Positions 10,479 through 19,738 are shown, counted from the stretch's first letter. The stretch: DNA of 64,000 bases from Ruegeria sp. R14_0 (GCF_017743975.1 NZ_JAGHRC010000001.1:930001-994000); one strand, 5' to 3'. Program-made: numbers and translations. Notes: generated by a model from the sequence alone, not told the origin.

Positions 10479-11279
10479 TCAGAGATCCGATGCACTGAGC
10501 GCGCGCGAGACCGCCTGCCCCAGTTCAAAGTAGGCTTGATCATAGATCAGATCGAAGCCGACAAAAAAGGCCTCATTCATGGCACGTCCCGTATCGGTGC
10601 GGGAAAAGGCGATGTTCTCGCGCATCTGGGCTTCGGTCAGGGGCTGATAAGCCAGCAGCAAAAAGGAGTACAGCCATGTACGGGTCTCTTCCGTAACGCT
10701 GTCCTTATCCGACAACAGCTGCGCCAGAATGTCTTCGGGGTTCGCGCCCGTTTCGCCGCTCAGGCCGCGAAAAAAGTTGTAGTCCGAACTCAGGGAACTT
10801 TGGACATTCCGTTCAACAAGATCGTTGACCGAAATGTACTCATCGACCAGCAGGTACAATGAGGTGTCCTGCGCACTGTCCAGGTAAGCCTCGCGTGCCA
10901 TGTCCTTGATGGTCTCATCCGCGAATGCCAGTCGCGCCGAGTTTTCCAGCGTTATGATGGTTTGCCCCAGATCGCTTTCAAAGAAAACGATTGCCCGGTC
11001 CATCTGGCTGTCCGTCAGGCGGCTTTTGAAAGTCTGAGCGATCTGCTGCTGCATCCGCGCCGGATTGTAGATTTCCTCAACCTGACTTTCAAAAATGGGC
11101 CCACCGGTGTTGCCCAGAAACGTTTCGTCAAGCTCTTGTCCCTGCACCCTGCCCTCATCCCGCAGGATCTCAACGACCTGTTCGATCTTGAGAGCCTGCA
11201 TCAGACGCTCAACCCGATCTGAGGCTGCCGCGGGAACAGCCAAAAGCAGAAAGGACAAACAGGCCGCAGCAATGCGCAT
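10479..11279 (-). CDS. Exported DUF2059-like protein, paralogue B
   Basis: A 266-residue protein with a clear signal peptide (LSFLLLAVPAAAS, cleavage about residue 19), so periplasmic. The mature part is alpha-helical and includes NPARMQQQIAQTFKSRLTDS and FFESDLGQTIITLENSARL, the DUF2059-type signature in which a helical repeat carries F-x-S-D-x-G-x. It begins one base inside the end of the preceding gene (TGATG), which encodes a paralogue with the same signature. The function is unknown. No catalytic motif is visible. Confidence 0.75.
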   Translation of the reverse strand: MRIAAACLSFLLLAVPAAASDRVERLMQALKIEQVVEILRDEGRVQGQELDETFLGNTGGPIFESQVEEIYNPARMQQQIAQTFKSRLTDSQMDRAIVFFESDLGQTIITLENSARLAFADETIKDMAREAYLDSAQDTSLYLLVDEYISVNDLVERNVQSSLSSDYNFFRGLSGETGANPEDILAQLLSDKDSVTEETRTWLYSFLLLAYQPLTEAQMRENIAFSRTDTGRAMNEAFFVGFDLIYDQAYFELGQAVSRALSASDL

Positions 11280-12127
11280 CAGATATCCTGTGCCGGGTGC
11301 AGCTCTGCCATTCGAACGGCCAAATCCTCGAATTTCATGGCCATGATTTCGTATTGAATGGCGTTCAAGAGCTCGTACACCTCTTGCATCAGAGGTTGTT
11401 CAAGCGCGTCGGCATAGGCAACGACCTCAGCGTCCGAGAAGTCCTGATAGGTGTAGGCCGCCCCAGCAAGAGCAGACAGTTGCAGAGCCTGACGCATTCC
11501 GGTCTCGCCACGTCGAAGCATTTCGCGCAGCTCATCTGCGCTCAGTTGCAGGTCGATCACACCCGAAGCGCTGGCCGCAAGAAGAAAGCGCAACTGAATC
11601 TCTTGTAACGCACGCAAAGAAGTGCCGCTGGAATCAATTGCACGGTTCATGCGTTTGAGTTCTTCGACCCGTTTCGAGCCATCCTGGATCAGACCCGATA
11701 CGATTTCCTGCCCTTCCAACTGCTTGGCCTCATCGTCTTCAATCATGTGCGACGCGTTTTCGGCCTGAACCAAGCGCTGCCCCAGATCCGAGGCATAGAA
11801 CTCGACCGCGTGGTTCAACGCATCATCGCTTAGCGTTTGTTCCAGAATCGAAACGGCGGTGTTGTGCATGTCTTCGATATCAAAGACTTCTTCGGTCAGA
11901 CGGGTCCAATCCGATCCAAAGCCGTCAGGGTCAATGCCAAGCATCTGCGGCGCCGATGCAGAGGCCAGCGCTATGCTTTCAAGGGCAACGTCAAAGCCGG
12001 TTGTGGTCAAAAACGCTTCGATCCGGTCCCGACTGGCCGCAAACGCCTGCTGCGATAGAAGGGCAAGGGTGAAAACAAGGGCTAAAAGCGGCGCGGCGGC
12101 GCGGTGTCGAGCATAGGTCATACGCAA
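11279..12127 (-). CDS. Exported DUF2059-like protein, paralogue A
   Basis: A 282-residue exported protein (signal peptide about residues 1-30, ending QQAFAAS). The block FYASDLGQRLVQAENASHM aligns with FFESDLGQTIITLENSARL in the next gene, showing an ancient tandem duplication. The rest is helical and acidic, with no recognisable catalytic residues. It leads a two-gene unit, the second gene overlapping by one base. Divergent from the tRNA-Ser gene. The function is unknown. Confidence 0.75.
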   Translation of the reverse strand: MRMTYARHRAAAPLLALVFTLALLSQQAFAASRDRIEAFLTTTGFDVALESIALASASAPQMLGIDPDGFGSDWTRLTEEVFDIEDMHNTAVSILEQTLSDDALNHAVEFYASDLGQRLVQAENASHMIEDDEAKQLEGQEIVSGLIQDGSKRVEELKRMNRAIDSSGTSLRALQEIQLRFLLAASASGVIDLQLSADELREMLRRGETGMRQALQLSALAGAAYTYQDFSDAEVVAYADALEQPLMQEVYELLNAIQYEIMAMKFEDLAVRMAELHPAQDI

Positions 12128-12244
12128 GAGCCTAGGCGAATTACGGCGTCAGGCAACGGAAAATCCCAGCTTTGTTAATTTTCGGAATTTTCTGCTTGCA
12201 CCGCCGCGCGTTCCTCACTAAATCCCCCCCTCACAGACCCCCGC

Positions 12245-12334
12245 GGAGAGGTGCCGGAGTGGTCGAACGGGGCGGTCTCGAAAACCGTTGTGGGTGCAAG
12301 CCCACCCAGGGTTCGAATCCCTGTCTCTCCGCCA
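12245..12334 (+). tRNA. tRNA-Ser (anticodon CGA)
   Basis: Acceptor stem GGAGAGG/TCTCTCC, anticodon loop CTCGAAA (anticodon CGA) inside stem CGGT/ACCG, a long variable arm typical of class II tRNAs, T-arm CAGGG-TTCGAAT-CCCTG, and an encoded GCCA end. 90 nt. It reads UCG serine codons. No integrase or direct repeat of its 3' end is seen next to it. Confidence 0.97.
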
Positions 12335-12532
12335 CTATCCCCTTTGGATGACGGCCGTGTTCAACTTAAACACGCATATCGATCATCTGACGGCGTGTTA
12401 TTGCCATCCGTTACGATCTGATCGGCGCAGGCTGGCTCAATTCCCGGATTTGAAATGAACTTCGGGGAATTCCCCTTTGATTTCCGGTATTTTCAACCCA
12501 TCTGGGCGACACGTATTTCAAGGAGACCCCCT

Positions 12533-13027
12533 ATGTCGCGTACTCTTATACTTGCAGTTATCGTCGCTGGCCTTGGTGCTGGCATCTATTATTACCTCAA
12601 CCAACCGGAACCCACGCCGGCCGAACGGCTGCAATCAGCCGCGCAAGAGGCCGGTGACGCTGTAAACGACGCCGTCGATGCGGCGACCGAACAGGCGAAT
12701 GAGGCAGCCTCTTCCATCACAGAGCAGGCCACCGAAGCCGCCGAGCAAGCCGGACAGGCAGCCACCGATCTGGCAAACCAAGCCAGCGATCAGGTTGCGT
12801 CACTGGCCACGCAGGGACAGGATCTGGTGAATTCCTGGATCGAAGAAGGGACACTTTCCGTTCAGAATTTTGACTATGATGCCATTGTCGCTTCGGTTCA
12901 GGAAAGTCAGCTGTCGCAAGACATGAAGACTCAGGCGCTCAATATCCTCGATGAAATCAAGGCGTCGCCTCAGTTGATCGCTGAGAAAATCGAAGAGCTG
13001 CGTACACTTTTGACATCGCAGCAATAA
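12533..13027 (+). CDS. Membrane-anchored helical repeat-rich protein, function unknown
   Basis: A 164-residue protein with one N-terminal membrane segment (LILAVIVAGLGAGIYYYL, residues 4-21). A long Ala/Gln/Glu-rich stretch follows, to about residue 105, with repeats such as AVNDAVDAATEQANEA and ITEQATEAAEQAGQAATD, whose 11-residue-like periodicity suggests a long amphipathic or coiled helix, as in apolipoprotein- or LEA-like proteins. The last 60 residues are a separate, less repetitive helical part. The RBS AAGGAG fixes the start at 12533; an upstream in-frame ATG lacks one. An intrinsic terminator follows. Function unknown; envelope stress or spacer role is a guess. Confidence 0.7.
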   Translation: MSRTLILAVIVAGLGAGIYYYLNQPEPTPAERLQSAAQEAGDAVNDAVDAATEQANEAASSITEQATEAAEQAGQAATDLANQASDQVASLATQGQDLVNSWIEEGTLSVQNFDYDAIVASVQESQLSQDMKTQALNILDEIKASPQLIAEKIEELRTLLTSQQ

Positions 13028-13034
13028 GCTTGCC

Positions 13035-13064
13035 GGGCCGTTCGTTTCCGAGCGGCCCTTTTTT
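13035..13064 (+). terminator. Intrinsic terminator
   Basis: GGGCCGTTCG pairs with CGAGCGGCCC around a TTTC loop, followed by six T residues. It ends the single-gene unit upstream. Confidence 0.85.
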
Positions 13065-13204
13065 GTTGCGGGCAAGCTCCCGCTACGTCAGTTCCCACTT
13101 TGATTGACGTATGGGCGGTCGTTTGGTTGGCTGTTTCCTAAATCTCAGTACCAGACGCACCAGACCCGGTCGGTCCTGTGCCTGCACAGTGGATAGGAGA
13201 CAGC

Positions 13205-14233
13205 ATGACCACCCTGCCCCCCAAAATGTTCGCCGTAATTCAAACCCATGACGGGTACACCGGTTCTCCGTCTGGACCGTTCATCGAGGACGCCGCCGAT
13301 TGGCTGGCCGAGGCTGAGATTGATGTTCCCGAACCCGGTCCCGGGCAGGTTCTGATCAAACTGCGCACTGCCTCGGTGAACCCTTCCGACATTCACTTTA
13401 TCAAAGGCGAATATGGGCAGCCGCGAGTCAAAGGTATGCCCGCCGGATTTGAAGGCTGCGGCGACGTTGTGGCAACCGGCAAAGGGGCCGAGGCGTTGCA
13501 GGGTCAGCGGGTTGCCTTTGTCGCGGCAGGCTCTGGGGCTTGGGCAGAATACGTGGTGACGCAGGCACTCATGTGCATCCCGCTGCGGCCCGACATTTCG
13601 GATGAGGACGGATCAGCCCAGATCGTGAACCCCATGACCGCGATGGCCATGGTCGATATCGCGCGCAGCGCCGGCGAGGCTTTTGTGGTGTCTGCCGCAA
13701 CCAGCCAGTTGGGCAAATTGATGTGTGCTCTGGGGCGGGATCTAGGGTTGAAACCCATTGCCCTTGTGCGCCGGGCCGAGGCAGTTGAATCCATGAAAGC
13801 GCATGGCGCGCATGAGGTTCTGGTTACCACGGACCCGGGTGTGGTCCAGAAATTCTCCGAACTGAGCCATGAGCTAAAGCCCCGTGTCTTTCTGGATGCG
13901 GTGGCGGATCAGTTGTCCGAACAGATATTTTGCGCGATGCCCAACGGCGCGCGATGGGTTGTTTACGGAAAACTCAGCCCCGAGCTGCCAAAGCTGACAC
14001 AGACGGGCCAATTGATTTTCATGAACAAGCGGATCGAGGGGTTCTGGCTGACGCAATGGATGACCTCGACCCCGCCTGCCGACCAGATGCGCGTGGTTGC
14101 GGAAGTTCAGGCTCGCTTTGCCGATGGGCGCTGGAAAACGGATGTTTCGGAACGACTTAAGCTGCGTGACGTCGTAGGAAATTTGGCCGACGCGCTGAAA
14201 AAGAGTGACGGAAAGGTTCTGATCACGCCATAG
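13205..14233 (+). CDS. Zinc-independent MDR oxidoreductase (quinone oxidoreductase type)
   Basis: A 342-residue medium-chain dehydrogenase/reductase. The N-terminal GroES-like domain has EIDVPEPGPGQVLIKLRTASVNPSDIHFIKG. The Rossmann domain has FVVSAATSQLGKLMCALGRDLG at about residues 155-175, giving an NAD(P)H site. The catalytic zinc ligands of alcohol dehydrogenases are absent, so it belongs with NADPH:quinone or enoyl reductases. The ATG at 13205 lies in a purine-rich context (GGAGACAGC). The substrate cannot be inferred; it stands alone before the ABC operon. Confidence 0.85.
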   Translation: MTTLPPKMFAVIQTHDGYTGSPSGPFIEDAADWLAEAEIDVPEPGPGQVLIKLRTASVNPSDIHFIKGEYGQPRVKGMPAGFEGCGDVVATGKGAEALQGQRVAFVAAGSGAWAEYVVTQALMCIPLRPDISDEDGSAQIVNPMTAMAMVDIARSAGEAFVVSAATSQLGKLMCALGRDLGLKPIALVRRAEAVESMKAHGAHEVLVTTDPGVVQKFSELSHELKPRVFLDAVADQLSEQIFCAMPNGARWVVYGKLSPELPKLTQTGQLIFMNKRIEGFWLTQWMTSTPPADQMRVVAEVQARFADGRWKTDVSERLKLRDVVGNLADALKKSDGKVLITP

Positions 14234-14240
14234 TAGAACA

Positions 14241-14278
14241 AGGCCCCGAACGTAGGAGGGCGTTTGGGGCCTAAAAAA
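14241..14278. other. GC-rich stem-loop before livH
   Basis: AGGCCCCGAACG (14241-14252) pairs with CGTTTGGGGCCT (14261-14272) with one G-T wobble-type mismatch, loop TAGGAGGG. An A-run, not a T-run, follows on the plus strand, so it is not a standard terminator for the oxidoreductase. It would fold just upstream of the livH ribosome binding site. Confidence 0.4.
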
Positions 14279-14308
14279 CGCCGGGCCTACCGGCATGGGA
14301 GGAGAAAA

Positions 14309-15184
14309 TTGGATAACGCGCAGCTGCTGATCAGCGGGCTGGCGAATGGCTGTGTCTACGGCCTGATCGCGCTTGGATTTGTACTGATTTACAAGGCAAC
14401 TGAAGCCGTGAATTTCGCTCAAGGCGACTTCATGATGCTGGGTGCCTTTGTCACCATCGGACTGACGAATACCGAATATATGGGGCTGCCGTTCTGGCTG
14501 GCATTGCCAATCTCTTTGGGGATCATGGCGGCTTTGGGATACCTTCTGGATCGCCTGATCATCCGGCGATTGTTCGGAGAAAGCCAAACAGCCGTGGTGA
14601 TCCTGACCATCGCATTGGGATTTGTAATCCGGTTCGTGGCCGGGCTGATCTGGGGGCACGAGCCGCAGACACTGCAAAACCCCTTGGCCGGGAAAGAAGT
14701 GCGTTTCGGCGGACTGGTTCTGGGGATGGAGGACGTGGCGGTCATCGTCGTTACCATCCTACTGACCTGGGGGCTTTATGTTTTCTTCAGCCGCACCAAG
14801 CTGGGTCTCGCGATGCAGGGTGCCTCTCAGAACCAATTGGCGGCCTATTACATGGGTATCCCGGTCAAACGCGTGCAGGGGTTCATCTGGGCCCTCGCCG
14901 GCGTGGTCGCCGGGATCGCCGGCATCCTGTTCGCCGCCAAGGGCTCGGTTGATCCCAGCAGCGGTTTGCTCGGGATCAAAGCCTTCGCAGCTGCGGTCAT
15001 CGGTGGCTTCGGCAGTCTGCCCGGCGCTCTGGCCGGAGGGCTGGTTGTCGGCGTGATCGAACCCTTCGCCAGCCGGTATATCGCTGCCGGGTACAGCCAG
15101 GTCGCGCCTTATGCCTTGTTGTTGGCCGTGCTGATCTTCCGCCCCAATGGGCTGTTCAGCCAGGTTCGGGTCAAGAAGGTGTAA
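14309..15184 (+). CDS. livH: Liv-type ABC transporter permease (LivH)
   Basis: Inner-membrane permease of the branched-chain amino acid/hydrophobic ligand ABC family, 291 residues with about eight hydrophobic segments and the conserved LISGLANGCVYGLIALGFVL start, GALAGGLVVGVIEPFAS and SGLLGIKAFAAAVIGGFGSLP. I choose a TTG start at 14309 because AGGAG lies 6 bases upstream and the homologous region begins with DNAQLLISG; the first upstream ATG is out of context. First gene of livH-M-G-F, acyl-CoA synthetase, binding protein. Confidence 0.92.
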   Translation: MDNAQLLISGLANGCVYGLIALGFVLIYKATEAVNFAQGDFMMLGAFVTIGLTNTEYMGLPFWLALPISLGIMAALGYLLDRLIIRRLFGESQTAVVILTIALGFVIRFVAGLIWGHEPQTLQNPLAGKEVRFGGLVLGMEDVAVIVVTILLTWGLYVFFSRTKLGLAMQGASQNQLAAYYMGIPVKRVQGFIWALAGVVAGIAGILFAAKGSVDPSSGLLGIKAFAAAVIGGFGSLPGALAGGLVVGVIEPFASRYIAAGYSQVAPYALLLAVLIFRPNGLFSQVRVKKV

Positions 15185-15187
15185 GCG

Positions 15188-16285
15188 ATGCGGGTTATCT
15201 TCAAAACTAACTACATGCAGGACATCCGGCCCTGGAAGGACACCTACCAGCTGAGCCTCTATCTGATCCTGCTTGCGATTATCTTCGCTGCGCCTTGGTG
15301 GCTGGATGCGTTTTATCTGGGAGAACTGACCAATGTTCTGATCTGGGCCATCGCGGGTCTGGGTCTGATGGTTCTGACCGGCCATACCGGACAGGTTAGC
15401 CTTGGTCACGCGGCGTTTCTGGCTTTTGGTTGCTATGCCAACGTCATCCTTCTGGAAGCAGGCGTTCCGTTCCTGATCGCCTTCCCGCTCGCGGGCATCC
15501 TGACGGGTCTGGCTGGGGTGACGGTCGCGATCCCTGCCCTGCGTCTGCATGGCATCTATCTGGCGATTTTCACCATGGCATTGTCCATCTTGATGGATGA
15601 CGTCATCGTTCTGGCCGAGCCGATCACAGGCGGTGTGTCGGGCAAGTATCTTGGCGGCGTTGAAATCTTCGGCTTTCTGGTTGATCGCTGGGGGACACCG
15701 GTGCAGTTCTTCTGGCTGGTGTTGGGCGTGGCCGTTCTGGTGACCCTCGGATACATCAACCTGCTGCGCGCGCCGCTTGGGCGCAGCTTTATCGCGGTGC
15801 GCGACTCCGAGGTTTCGGCTCAGGCGATGGGCGTCGACATTGCCCGCACCAAGATGATCTCGTTCGCGCTGTCGTGCGCGGTGACCGGTTGGGCCGGAGC
15901 GCTGATGGGCATGTATGCCGGCGCGTTCAACAATGAGACGTTCAGCGTTGTGATCTCGATCCAGCTGTTGATGATGATCGTAATCGGCGGATTGGGTTCG
16001 ATCCACGGCGCGTTTCTTGGCGCGATCGTCATCGGGTTCCTGCCGCAATTCCTGTCGATCTCGAAGGAATATGTCGGCGCGCTGTTTGGCGGAAATACCG
16101 TTGCCATTCCGGGGCTGGAGTTTGGTATCTTCGGCATGATCCTGATCGCCTTCATCCTGTTCGAACCGATGGGCATGTATGGCCGCTGGCTGAAAATCCG
16201 CACCTGGTTCGAGTTGTTCCCCTTCTACCGAAAGGACATGTTCAAACGTCAGAAATCCTACCTCAAGACGGAGCGCCTGAGATGA
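15188..16285 (+). CDS. livM: Liv-type ABC transporter permease (LivM)
   Basis: Second permease subunit, 365 residues, with about eight to ten hydrophobic segments. Family marks are LMVLTGHTGQVSLGHAAFLAFG and GWAGALMGMYAGAFNNETFS, followed by VIGGLGSIHGAFLGA, the EAA-like loop that contacts the ATPases. It starts 3 bases after livH and its stop overlaps livG as ATGA. A polar C-terminal tail (YRKDMFKRQKSYLKTERLR) extends into the cytoplasm. Confidence 0.93.
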   Translation: MRVIFKTNYMQDIRPWKDTYQLSLYLILLAIIFAAPWWLDAFYLGELTNVLIWAIAGLGLMVLTGHTGQVSLGHAAFLAFGCYANVILLEAGVPFLIAFPLAGILTGLAGVTVAIPALRLHGIYLAIFTMALSILMDDVIVLAEPITGGVSGKYLGGVEIFGFLVDRWGTPVQFFWLVLGVAVLVTLGYINLLRAPLGRSFIAVRDSEVSAQAMGVDIARTKMISFALSCAVTGWAGALMGMYAGAFNNETFSVVISIQLLMMIVIGGLGSIHGAFLGAIVIGFLPQFLSISKEYVGALFGGNTVAIPGLEFGIFGMILIAFILFEPMGMYGRWLKIRTWFELFPFYRKDMFKRQKSYLKTERLR

Positions 16286-17046
16286 GCTTGCTTGAGTTTG
16301 AAAATGTCACCCTGAAATTCGGTGGCCTGACCGCAGTGAACGACCTGTCTTTCGAGGTCGAAGAAGGAGAGGTCTTTGCCATCGTTGGCCCAAATGGTGC
16401 GGGCAAATCTACGGTCTTTAACCTGATCTCGCGGTTTTATGATCCGCACGCGGGTTCGATCCGATTTGACGGGCACGACCTTTTGGCGGTCAAGCCCTCG
16501 GGCGTGGCGGCCTATGGCGTGGCGCGGACGTTTCAGAATATCGAGCTGTTCGAACATGCCACAGTGCTGCAGAACCTTCTGGTTGGGCGGCATCGCCATC
16601 GCAAAACCAACGTGTTGTCCGAGGTGCTGTTCTTGCCCTCCGCACGGCGGCAAGAGCTGGAAAACCGCGAAAAAGTCGAAGAGATCATCGATTTCCTCGA
16701 TCTTCAGGCGTTCCGCGACAAGATGATCTCGGGCCTGCCCTACGGCGTCCGCAAAGTGGTCGAGGTCGCGCGCGCGTTGGCCACCGATCCCAAGCTGTTG
16801 TTGCTGGACGAACCGGCCTCGGGGCTGTCGGTCGAAGAGACGACCGATATGCGCTGGTGGATTGACGATATCCGGCGGCAGATGGGTACCACGGTTCTGA
16901 TGGTGGAACATGACATGGGGCTGGTCTCTGGCGTGTCCGACCGTGTTCTGGCCATGGCAGACGGCGCGAAGCTGGCGCTTGGCACGCCGGCCGAGGTCCA
17001 GTCCCACCCGGCGGTGATCGAAGCCTATCTGGGGAAGGCGTCATGA
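16282..17046 (+). CDS. livG: Liv-type ABC transporter ATPase (LivG)
   Basis: 254-residue ABC ATPase with Walker A GPNGAGKST (about residues 36-44), Q-loop region FQNIELF, Walker B LLLLDEPASGLS and switch His in LMVEHDMGLV. The signature motif is degenerate (LPYGVRKVVEVARALA instead of LSGGQ), as is usual for LivG-type subunits. Overlaps livM and livF by four bases each. Confidence 0.93.
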   Translation: MSLLEFENVTLKFGGLTAVNDLSFEVEEGEVFAIVGPNGAGKSTVFNLISRFYDPHAGSIRFDGHDLLAVKPSGVAAYGVARTFQNIELFEHATVLQNLLVGRHRHRKTNVLSEVLFLPSARRQELENREKVEEIIDFLDLQAFRDKMISGLPYGVRKVVEVARALATDPKLLLLDEPASGLSVEETTDMRWWIDDIRRQMGTTVLMVEHDMGLVSGVSDRVLAMADGAKLALGTPAEVQSHPAVIEAYLGKAS

Positions 17047-17816
17047 GCGAGCCCGTCCTGAAAATCCGAAATATCGAAAGCTTTTACGGCCCAATCATGG
17101 CCATCCGCGGCGTATCGCTGGATGTGCATCCGGGCCAGATCGTTTCGATCCTTGGCGCAAACGGTGCGGGTAAGACGACGCTGATGAAAACCGTGTCGGG
17201 TGTGATGGACCCGGAAAAGGGAAAAATCACGTTCCACGGAGAAGACATTCAGGGGTCTGAACCGCACAAGGTGGTCCAGAAAGGTATCGTTCATGTCCCC
17301 GAAGGGCGTGAGGTTTTCCCCCTTCTGACAGTGGACGAAAACCTAAGCCTTGGGGCGTATACGCTAAAGGACAAAGGACAGGTCGACCATGATCGCGATC
17401 TGGTGTTTTCGTATTTCCCGATCCTCAAGGAACGCCGCAACCAAGAGGCTGGCACCCTTTCTGGCGGGCAGCAGCAGATGCTGGCTATCGGACGTGGGTT
17501 GATGGGGAACCCAAAGATCATGCTGCTGGACGAGCCGTCGCTGGGCCTGTCTCCGCTGTTGGTGCAAGAGATTTTTGGCATCCTCAAACGGCTGAACGAC
17601 GAACAGAACATGACGATGATGCTGGTCGAGCAAAACGCCAATGCCGCGCTGGAACTGGCCCACCATGGCTATGTGATGGAGGTCGGTCGCATCGTGATGG
17701 ACGGCGCGGCGAAGGTTCTGATGCAGTCCGAGGACATCCAGAACTTCTATCTGGGCGTGCAGGAAGAAGGCGCACGGGAAAACCGCCGCTGGAAACGTAA
17801 GAAGACGTGGAGGTGA
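17043..17816 (+). CDS. livF: Liv-type ABC transporter ATPase (LivF)
   Basis: 257-residue ABC ATPase with Walker A GANGAGKTT, Q-loop region HVPEGREVFPLLTV, signature LSGGQQQMLAIGRGLM and Walker B IMLLDEPSLGLSP. The VPEGR.vF block is characteristic of LivF. It has a basic C-terminal tail (ENRRWKRKKTWR) longer than the E. coli protein's. The acyl-CoA synthetase starts five bases after the stop. Confidence 0.93.
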   Translation: MSEPVLKIRNIESFYGPIMAIRGVSLDVHPGQIVSILGANGAGKTTLMKTVSGVMDPEKGKITFHGEDIQGSEPHKVVQKGIVHVPEGREVFPLLTVDENLSLGAYTLKDKGQVDHDRDLVFSYFPILKERRNQEAGTLSGGQQQMLAIGRGLMGNPKIMLLDEPSLGLSPLLVQEIFGILKRLNDEQNMTMMLVEQNANAALELAHHGYVMEVGRIVMDGAAKVLMQSEDIQNFYLGVQEEGARENRRWKRKKTWR

Positions 17817-17821
17817 GACAG

Positions 17822-19708
17822 ATGAATATCAGCACCCTGCCCCCTCAGATCACGGTCAACGGCGTTCGCCTGAACGCGACGCCCGGCCAGCGCCCCGTGC
17901 GCGTCGACGAGTGCGTTACGATCTGCGAGCTTTTCCAGAAACGCTGCGCTGAACTGGGCGATCGTACGGCCCATCGCGAAAAGGATTTTGGCATCTGGAG
18001 GTCCTACTCCTGGACCGACTACTGGAACCATGCCAAATGGATCGGTCTGGCCTTACGAAAATTGGGGCTGGAGCGAGGTGAGGCTGTCTCGATCCTGTCG
18101 GAGGACCGCAAGGAATGGGTCTGGTTCGATATGGGCATTCAGGCGGTTGGTGGTATCGCCTCAGGCATCTACACCACAGATTCAGCAAGCCAGTTGAAAT
18201 ACCTGGTCAATGACAGCGGCAGCCGTTTTCTCATCGTCGAGAATGAAGAGCAGTTGGACAAGTTCCTGCAGGTTGAGGACGATGTGCCCGAGCTGCTGAA
18301 AGTCATCATTCTGGATGATGAAGGGCTGCATGACCTGAACCATCCCCGCTGCATGATGATTGACGAATTCTACAAACTGGGTCAGCAAGTCGAGACCGAG
18401 GACCCTGGCCGGTTCGAAGCCGAGATCGCAATGGCCACGCCGCAGGATACTGCCCTTTTGGTGTATACTTCAGGCACCACCGGCATGCCCAAAGGCGCGA
18501 TGCTGAGCCATGAAAACATTCTGGCAGCCATCGAATGCGGCGCCCATGCCCTGCCAACGCACAGTGACGACGAACAGCTCTGCTTTTTACCGCTGTGTCA
18601 CATCCTGGAACGCGACGTTTCAGTCTACTTCCCACTGGCTGCGAAATGCACGGTCAATTTCGCCGAGAGCCCAGAGACGGTGTTTGCCAACCTGCAAGAG
18701 GTCTCGCCCTCGACCTTCACCGCTGTGCCGCGCGTGTGGGAGAAGATCTATTCCCAGGTTCAGATCATGGCTCAGGATGCCACGCCTGCTGGCCGGGCTG
18801 CTTATGGAATGGCAATCAAAGCCGGGTTGGCGCGCGCCGAATGCATTTTGGAGGGCAAACCTGTACCTGCCGGAGTGGCAGCTCAATACTGGCTGTGGGA
18901 CCGGCTGGTTCTGCGCAACTTGCGCCGGATGTTGGGCATGGATAAAATGCGCCGTGGCGGATCAGGTGCGGCCCCGATCTCGACCGATTTGCTGAAATGG
19001 TACTGGGCCATTGGCGTGCCGTTGATCGAGGGGTTCGGGATGAGCGAAACCTCGGGCCTCGCCACGCTGAACACGATCGAACATAACAAGATAGGAACCG
19101 TCGGGCGCAGGGTTCCGGGCAATGACATCCGCATATCGGACGAAGGAGAGATTCAGCTGAAAGGTCTGAACATCTTTCAGGGTTATTGGCGCAACAACGC
19201 CAAGACGGCGGAAACGTTCACTGCAGACGGATGGCTGCGCACCGGCGATATCGGGTATATTGATGACGACGGGTATGTCACCATCTCGGGCCGGATGAAG
19301 GACATCATCATCACCGCCGGGGGCAAGAACATCACCCCGGCCGAGATTGAGAGCCGATTGAAGTTCAGCCACTACATCTCGGACGCGGTGATCATTGGCG
19401 ACAAACGCAAATACCTGACGGCGCTGATCATGATAGATCAGGAAAACGTTGAGAAATTCGCGCAGGACCGGAAAATCCCGTTTTCGAACTTTGCCTCGCT
19501 GTGCGCTGCTGCTGAGGTCAAAGATCAGATCCAGGCCGAGATCAATGCGGTCAACAAGGACTTTGCCCGCGTCGAACAGGTCAAGGATTTTCGCCTGATA
19601 GACGTGCTTTTGACAGCAGATGACGATGAGCTGACAGCGACTATGAAGCTAAAACGCAGCTTTGTGGAAAAGAAACACGGTCATCTGATCGAAGACATGT
19701 ACAAATAG
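17822..19708 (+). CDS. AMP-forming acyl-CoA synthetase (long-chain type)
   Basis: ATP-dependent ligase that activates a carboxylic acid to its CoA thioester via an acyl-adenylate. The 628 residues carry the P-loop LLVYTSGTTGMPKGAMLSHE (about 215-235), GFGMSETSGLATLN, and the hinge and A10 region LRTGDIGYIDDDGYVTISGRMKDIIITAGGKNITP. It is related to FadD15/AMP-binding enzymes for long-chain or aromatic acids. Its place between the ATPase and binding-protein genes suggests the imported ligand is a carboxylic acid that is activated on entry. I start at 17822, five bases after livF; a start at 17807 overlapping livF is possible. Confidence 0.92.
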   Translation: MNISTLPPQITVNGVRLNATPGQRPVRVDECVTICELFQKRCAELGDRTAHREKDFGIWRSYSWTDYWNHAKWIGLALRKLGLERGEAVSILSEDRKEWVWFDMGIQAVGGIASGIYTTDSASQLKYLVNDSGSRFLIVENEEQLDKFLQVEDDVPELLKVIILDDEGLHDLNHPRCMMIDEFYKLGQQVETEDPGRFEAEIAMATPQDTALLVYTSGTTGMPKGAMLSHENILAAIECGAHALPTHSDDEQLCFLPLCHILERDVSVYFPLAAKCTVNFAESPETVFANLQEVSPSTFTAVPRVWEKIYSQVQIMAQDATPAGRAAYGMAIKAGLARAECILEGKPVPAGVAAQYWLWDRLVLRNLRRMLGMDKMRRGGSGAAPISTDLLKWYWAIGVPLIEGFGMSETSGLATLNTIEHNKIGTVGRRVPGNDIRISDEGEIQLKGLNIFQGYWRNNAKTAETFTADGWLRTGDIGYIDDDGYVTISGRMKDIIITAGGKNITPAEIESRLKFSHYISDAVIIGDKRKYLTALIMIDQENVEKFAQDRKIPFSNFASLCAAAEVKDQIQAEINAVNKDFARVEQVKDFRLIDVLLTADDDELTATMKLKRSFVEKKHGHLIEDMYK

Positions 19709-19738
19709 TAAAAGGGATAACCCAAAGGGAGGACTAAG

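Noticed and set aside
12245..12334. tRNA-Ser as an integration site
   Set aside because: No integrase, no repeat of the tRNA 3' end, and ordinary genes on both sides.
14241..14278. Hairpin as a terminator of the MDR gene
   Set aside because: An A-run follows on the plus strand instead of a T-run; on the minus strand no gene would use it.
14759..16048. 429-codon open frame on the minus strand over livH/livM
   Set aside because: It covers two certain permease genes and is rich in Gln, Arg, Asp and His, as expected for the reverse complement of membrane protein codons.
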